The translations under genes and the position numbers were made by a program. A DNA stretch of 26,327 nucleotides, from positions 1-26,327 of the forward strand of contig JAXMHQ010000050.1 in NCBI GenBank assembly GCA_046346665.1, in the 5' to 3' direction. Position 1 is the stretch's first letter, and each line of letters begins with the position of its first letter. Shown piece after piece: positions 23,458 through 26,327 of this stretch. Origin of the DNA: JAXMHQ01 sp046346665 (GTDB lineage Bacteria; Verrucomicrobiota; Verrucomicrobiia; Limisphaerales; JAXMHQ01). The notes below the pieces were generated by a model. That model worked only from the letters and a program-made list of their open reading frames with translations. It had not been told where the DNA came from and ran no database searches.

Positions 23458-24529
23458 CTCCGGATCCAAGCCGCTGCTCACGTTCGCCGTTTTCGCGCTG
23501 AACCAGGAGCCGTTCATCCGCGAAGCCGTCCAGGCCGCGTTCGCGCAGGATTATTCCCCGCTCGAAATCGTCCTGTCCGACGACCGGTCGGAGGATCGGA
23601 CATTCGAGATCATGCAGGAAATGGCCCGCGCCTACCGCGGACCGCACCGCGTGATCGTGAATCAGAACCCGTCGCGCCTGTCCATCGGCGGCCACGTCAA
23701 CGCCGTCATGCGCCTCTCAAAAGGCGAACTTGTCGTTTCCGCCGCGGGCGACGATATCTCCCGGCCCAACCGCACGCGGTCGATCTACGAAGCCTGGGAA
23801 GCCGGCGGGCGCCGGGCCACGTCGATTCATTCGGGGTTTGACCAGATTGACGCGGAGGGCCGGCCGATCCGGCAGATTTACAGCAGCGAATGGGAGGGGG
23901 AAACGCGCCGGTTCGTCGAGCAGCACCCCGAACCGCTGCCCTATGTGCAGACGCTGAAGCCCTACGTGTACGGCTGCACCCACGCCTGGTCGCGGGAACT
24001 GATGCGGCAGTTCGGCGATGTTCCGGATGAGATCATTCACGAGGACAATACCCTGGTGTTTCGTTCCATCCTGAAAGGGCAAGTGGTCTACGTAAACGAG
24101 GTTCTGGTGAGCTATCGCCTTCACGGCGCAAATGTTTTTCTCCGCGACGGCCGCCGGCCGCCTATGACACTGGCAAGCCTCGGGCGCGACGAGGATCGCA
24201 TCCGCCGCGGGTTCCGAAACCGGGAAGCCATGTTCCGGTCCTTCCTGCTCGACCTCGCCACCGCGAAGTCCCGGGGATTCATTGCCGCGTCCGCCGCCGA
24301 GCCGGTCCAGGCCGAGGCCGAACGGCGCCTTCGGCATTACCGGTTGATGGGGGAATTTCTCGAATCCGGCAGCTTGCGAAAGTGGCGCCTGCTCGAAACT
24401 CTGAAACGGGACGGCGTCAGCCCGGAGGAATGCCGGGTCCTGTCCAAGAGACTGCTGCCGCGCTCCGTTTTCCTCCGGTTGCGCTGGTTGCGCGGCGCCG
24501 CCGCCGGTCTGGCCCGGTCTCAGGGGTGA
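23450..24529 (+). CDS. Family 2 glycosyltransferase
   Basis: A 359-aa GT-A enzyme. F-A-V-F-A-L-N-Q-E-P-F begins near residue 12, followed by V-L-S-D-D-R-S-E-D-R-T and the metal site A-A-G-D-D-I-S. A later I-H-E-D-N-T resembles the catalytic-base region of the family, and V-S-Y-R-L-H-G-A-N is a common C-terminal feature. It is the last gene of the main run and is followed by a 270-bp spacer. Together with the other GTs it suggests a repeat unit of about four or more sugars. Confidence 0.92.
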   Translation: MPDSGSKPLLTFAVFALNQEPFIREAVQAAFAQDYSPLEIVLSDDRSEDRTFEIMQEMARAYRGPHRVIVNQNPSRLSIGGHVNAVMRLSKGELVVSAAGDDISRPNRTRSIYEAWEAGGRRATSIHSGFDQIDAEGRPIRQIYSSEWEGETRRFVEQHPEPLPYVQTLKPYVYGCTHAWSRELMRQFGDVPDEIIHEDNTLVFRSILKGQVVYVNEVLVSYRLHGANVFLRDGRRPPMTLASLGRDEDRIRRGFRNREAMFRSFLLDLATAKSRGFIAASAAEPVQAEAERRLRHYRLMGEFLESGSLRKWRLLETLKRDGVSPEECRVLSKRLLPRSVFLRLRWLRGAAAGLARSQG

Positions 24530-24638
24530 TAAATCCCCGAACGGCACGAATCCAGCAGTGCCGTCCATCGCGAAACCCGACCCGGATCTGCCTCGGCTGT
24601 TGATTGTTAGGCGATCCATGGCCGGGTTGAAATGGGAA

Positions 24639-24656
24639 TCCGTACCGGTACGGATG
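24639..24656. promoter_or_regulatory. 18-bp perfect palindrome, candidate operator
   Basis: ATCCGTACCGGTACGGAT is perfectly self-complementary and lies about 145 bp upstream of the deacetylase-like gene. The half-site end GGATGC recurs at 24653, 24674 and 24687, two of them 21 bp (two helical turns) apart. The arrangement suggests a dimeric regulator site, but no regulator is identified. Confidence 0.4.
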
Positions 24657-24707
24657 CAGGGTCGGTAAACTATGGATGCATTATCCGGATGCTGATTTAC
24701 GGTGATG

Positions 24708-24722
24708 GGTTATACTCTTGCA
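24708..24722 (+). promoter_or_regulatory. Sigma-54-like -24/-12 element
   Basis: GG at 24708-24709 and GC at 24720-24721 are separated by exactly 10 nt, and the -12 part reads TTGCA (24718-24722). The -24 part is weak (GGGTTAT instead of GGCACG). It lies 78 bp before the ATG at 24800, with the palindrome upstream in enhancer-like position. PEP-CTERM/EPS genes in some proteobacteria use sigma-54; use here is inference. Confidence 0.3.
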
Positions 24723-24799
24723 CTGCACACAACATGATGGGGATTACATGTTTTGGGGCTTGGTATGGTTGTGTGTGGGAGGGTAAACTAGTTTTTTGA

Positions 24800-26327
24800 A
24801 TGAACTGCATAACTAAAGCAGCTCTAGCAATCGCCTTGGTTCTGGGGATGTCGGCGTCGCAGGGGGCGGTGCCGGTGGTGGCGATTCACGATTCCGAACT
24901 GACGCGGGCATTGGAGACGATGCCGGCGGCGAACACGACACCGACGGGGCCCGGCACCACTGGGAACGAGTGGTGGACGCCGTCCTGGCATTATTTCTTC
25001 ATGCCGGAATCGCTCAAGGAAGCTTTGCGATCGGACGGCACGGCCTACGCCGTGGTGGGCGACGCGGACATCGCGGCCGGTTCGTTGTTGGACGCGGGCG
25101 GTCAGCCGAAGTATCCGATCCTGATCAGCCTGGCGTCGGAGGCGGTTCGCGACGATGAAATCGCCGCACTGACGAACTACGTGGCGGCGGGCGGCACGTT
25201 GTTCATCGGTTCGTCTTCGTTCACGCGCCAGACCAACGGGGTGAGCCGCGGCGATTTCGCGCTGGCGAACCAGATGGGGGTTCACATGGTGAACGGCAAC
25301 CTGCTGAACTGGGCTTTCAATTTCACTCTGACGAAACTGGTGAACGATCCGATTCTGTCGCACATCCCCGGCGGCCGCGTCACCTGGGACATGCCGACGG
25401 GTGCGGACGAAATCCCATGGGGCACGTCGCCGGTCCATGCGCGCGCGGTGGGGCACCTGATCTGGCAGGTGGCGGCGGGCGATGCGAGCGTGATAGCGCA
25501 GGCGGATTCGACCCCGTACATCCTGGTCAAGAATTTTGGCAAGGGCCGGTTTATTTACGACGCCCAGATGCAGCCGGTGATGGGGCGGGGCGGCGATGCG
25601 CCGGGCATGCATGCCTACACGATTTTCCGCCGCGCGATCGAGGAGGCCTTTGCGGCGAGCAAACTCACGGTTCCCAAGCTCAGCCCCTGGCCTTACTCTT
25701 ATGATGCCGCGATGATGGTCCGGCATGACCTGGAGAACTTCCAGACGATGATCAGAGCCATCGAGGCGTCGGCGCAATTCGAGAACGCGTCCGGGGTGAA
25801 GGGCGAGTATTATTTCTGCACCGGCACCCTGAGGGAGGAGATGACCAATTCCCCCGCGGTGGTCGGCAGCCTGCGGAGCGCCATCACAAATTACGGCGCG
25901 TTAATCTCCTCCCACAACGGCGGATTCCGGAACCCGAACAACTCCGGCCTGGTCCTGGACAATTACGACTACTGGCACTGGGGTCCGGACGAGGCCATTG
26001 ACGCCGGGGTTAGCGGCATCAATTATTCCCTCACCTCGATCAGCAACTCCTTCCTGGATGTCGAGGGCTGGTTCGCGGGGATCACCAACAGCAATGGCAA
26101 CGGCAAGCGCACCTGGGTGTCGCCCTATTTCAATTCCACCCGCGAACCGTCCCTGCAGATCCTTGAAAGCCTGAACATCCGGACCAGCGGCGAGCAAAAA
26201 ATAAGCATTTTCCCGAGCTGGGTCCTGTCGACCTCGCTTCAAACGGCGGGAAAGCGATACCCGTTCATCTCGCTGCCGCTCAGCGAATGGTACATCAATG
26301 GCAACCCCGCCGAAACCATCGAAACCG
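24800..26327 (+). CDS. Secreted polysaccharide-deacetylase-like protein with N-terminal GATase-like domain (3' end outside window)
   Basis: An open frame of at least 509 codons with no stop before the window ends. A signal peptide covers residues 1-23 (A-L-A-I-A-L-V-L-G-M-S-A-S-Q-G-A). Residues about 25-280 resemble a class I GATase-like/trimerisation Rossmann domain (P-I-L-I-S-L-A-S-E, then Y-V-A-A-G-G-T-L-F-I-G, and later F-G-K-G-R-F-I-Y-D). From about 295 the pattern fits a divergent NodB-like deacetylase: M-M-V-R-H-D-L-E, G-E-Y-Y-F-C-T-G and I-S-S-H-N-G-G-F-R. A periplasmic role trimming acetyl groups or processing the EPS is likely, but active-site completeness cannot be judged from the fragment. 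It probably has its own promoter in the preceding spacer. Confidence 0.75.
   Translation, partial: MNCITKAALAIALVLGMSASQGAVPVVAIHDSELTRALETMPAANTTPTGPGTTGNEWWTPSWHYFFMPESLKEALRSDGTAYAVVGDADIAAGSLLDAGGQPKYPILISLASEAVRDDEIAALTNYVAAGGTLFIGSSSFTRQTNGVSRGDFALANQMGVHMVNGNLLNWAFNFTLTKLVNDPILSHIPGGRVTWDMPTGADEIPWGTSPVHARAVGHLIWQVAAGDASVIAQADSTPYILVKNFGKGRFIYDAQMQPVMGRGGDAPGMHAYTIFRRAIEEAFAASKLTVPKLSPWPYSYDAAMMVRHDLENFQTMIRAIEASAQFENASGVKGEYYFCTGTLREEMTNSPAVVGSLRSAITNYGALISSHNGGFRNPNNSGLVLDNYDYWHWGPDEAIDAGVSGINYSLTSISNSFLDVEGWFAGITNSNGNGKRTWVSPYFNSTREPSLQILESLNIRTSGEQKISIFPSWVLSTSLQTAGKRYPFISLPLSEWYINGNPAETIET

Overview
The window looks like a chromosomal segment from a GC-rich, Gram-negative bacterium, most likely of the Verrucomicrobia or a close PVC relative. 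This rests on a PEP-CTERM sorting signal, a large exopolysaccharide (EPS) locus lacking strong Shine-Dalgarno sites, and many long imperfect inverted repeats between genes. The assignment is inferred from gene style only; no 16S or marker gene is present.

Layout. (1) Positions 1-1850: a 126-bp inverted repeat, then a three-gene unit (HXXEE membrane protein followed by two small NHLP-like proteins, the last pair with a 4-nt overlap), convergent with a minus-strand cupin. (2) 1890-2640: an eroded mobile-element zone with the C-terminal relic of a large serine recombinase abutting tRNA-Ser(GCU), then a frameshifted membrane-protein relic. (3) 2620-3409: about 790 bp without a convincing gene, holding repeat debris and presumably the EPS promoter. 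(4) 3410-24529: the EPS locus, all on the plus strand. It encodes a Wzz/BY-kinase-like copolymerase, a DUF354 protein, the UDP-GlcNAc 2-epimerase WecB, an alpha/alpha-toroid protein, a family 2 glycosyltransferase, a YdjC-type deacetylase, a FemAB/GNAT-like acyltransferase, a divergent tRNA-Thr, an asparagine-synthase-like protein, a Wzy/WaaL-type polymerase, a SAM methyltransferase, a secreted beta-helix protein, a decayed hddC-like nucleotidyltransferase, an intact HddA-like heptose kinase, a PEP-CTERM protein, one GT4 and two GT2 glycosyltransferases. (5) 24530-26327: a spacer with an 18-bp palindrome and a sigma-54-like element, then the 5' part of a secreted polysaccharide-deacetylase-like gene that runs off the window.

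How it fits together (inference): WecB supplies UDP-ManNAc and HddA a heptose phosphate. The GTs assemble the repeat unit. YdjC, GNAT, methyltransferase and amidotransferase-like enzymes decorate it. The Wzy-like protein polymerises and the Wzz-like protein sets chain length. The secreted beta-helix and deacetylase-like proteins may act on the finished polymer, and the PEP-CTERM protein is a probable exosortase substrate. No exosortase, Wza-type exporter, Wzx flippase or initiating phosphoglycosyltransferase is visible, so these must lie elsewhere if the pathway works.

The points most worth a second look are the HXXEE/NHLP trio, the several inverted-repeat families that share one architecture, the broken hddC beside an intact hddA, enzymes that lost key residues (Walker A lysine; amidotransferase Cys2), and the odd tRNA-Thr inside the operon.
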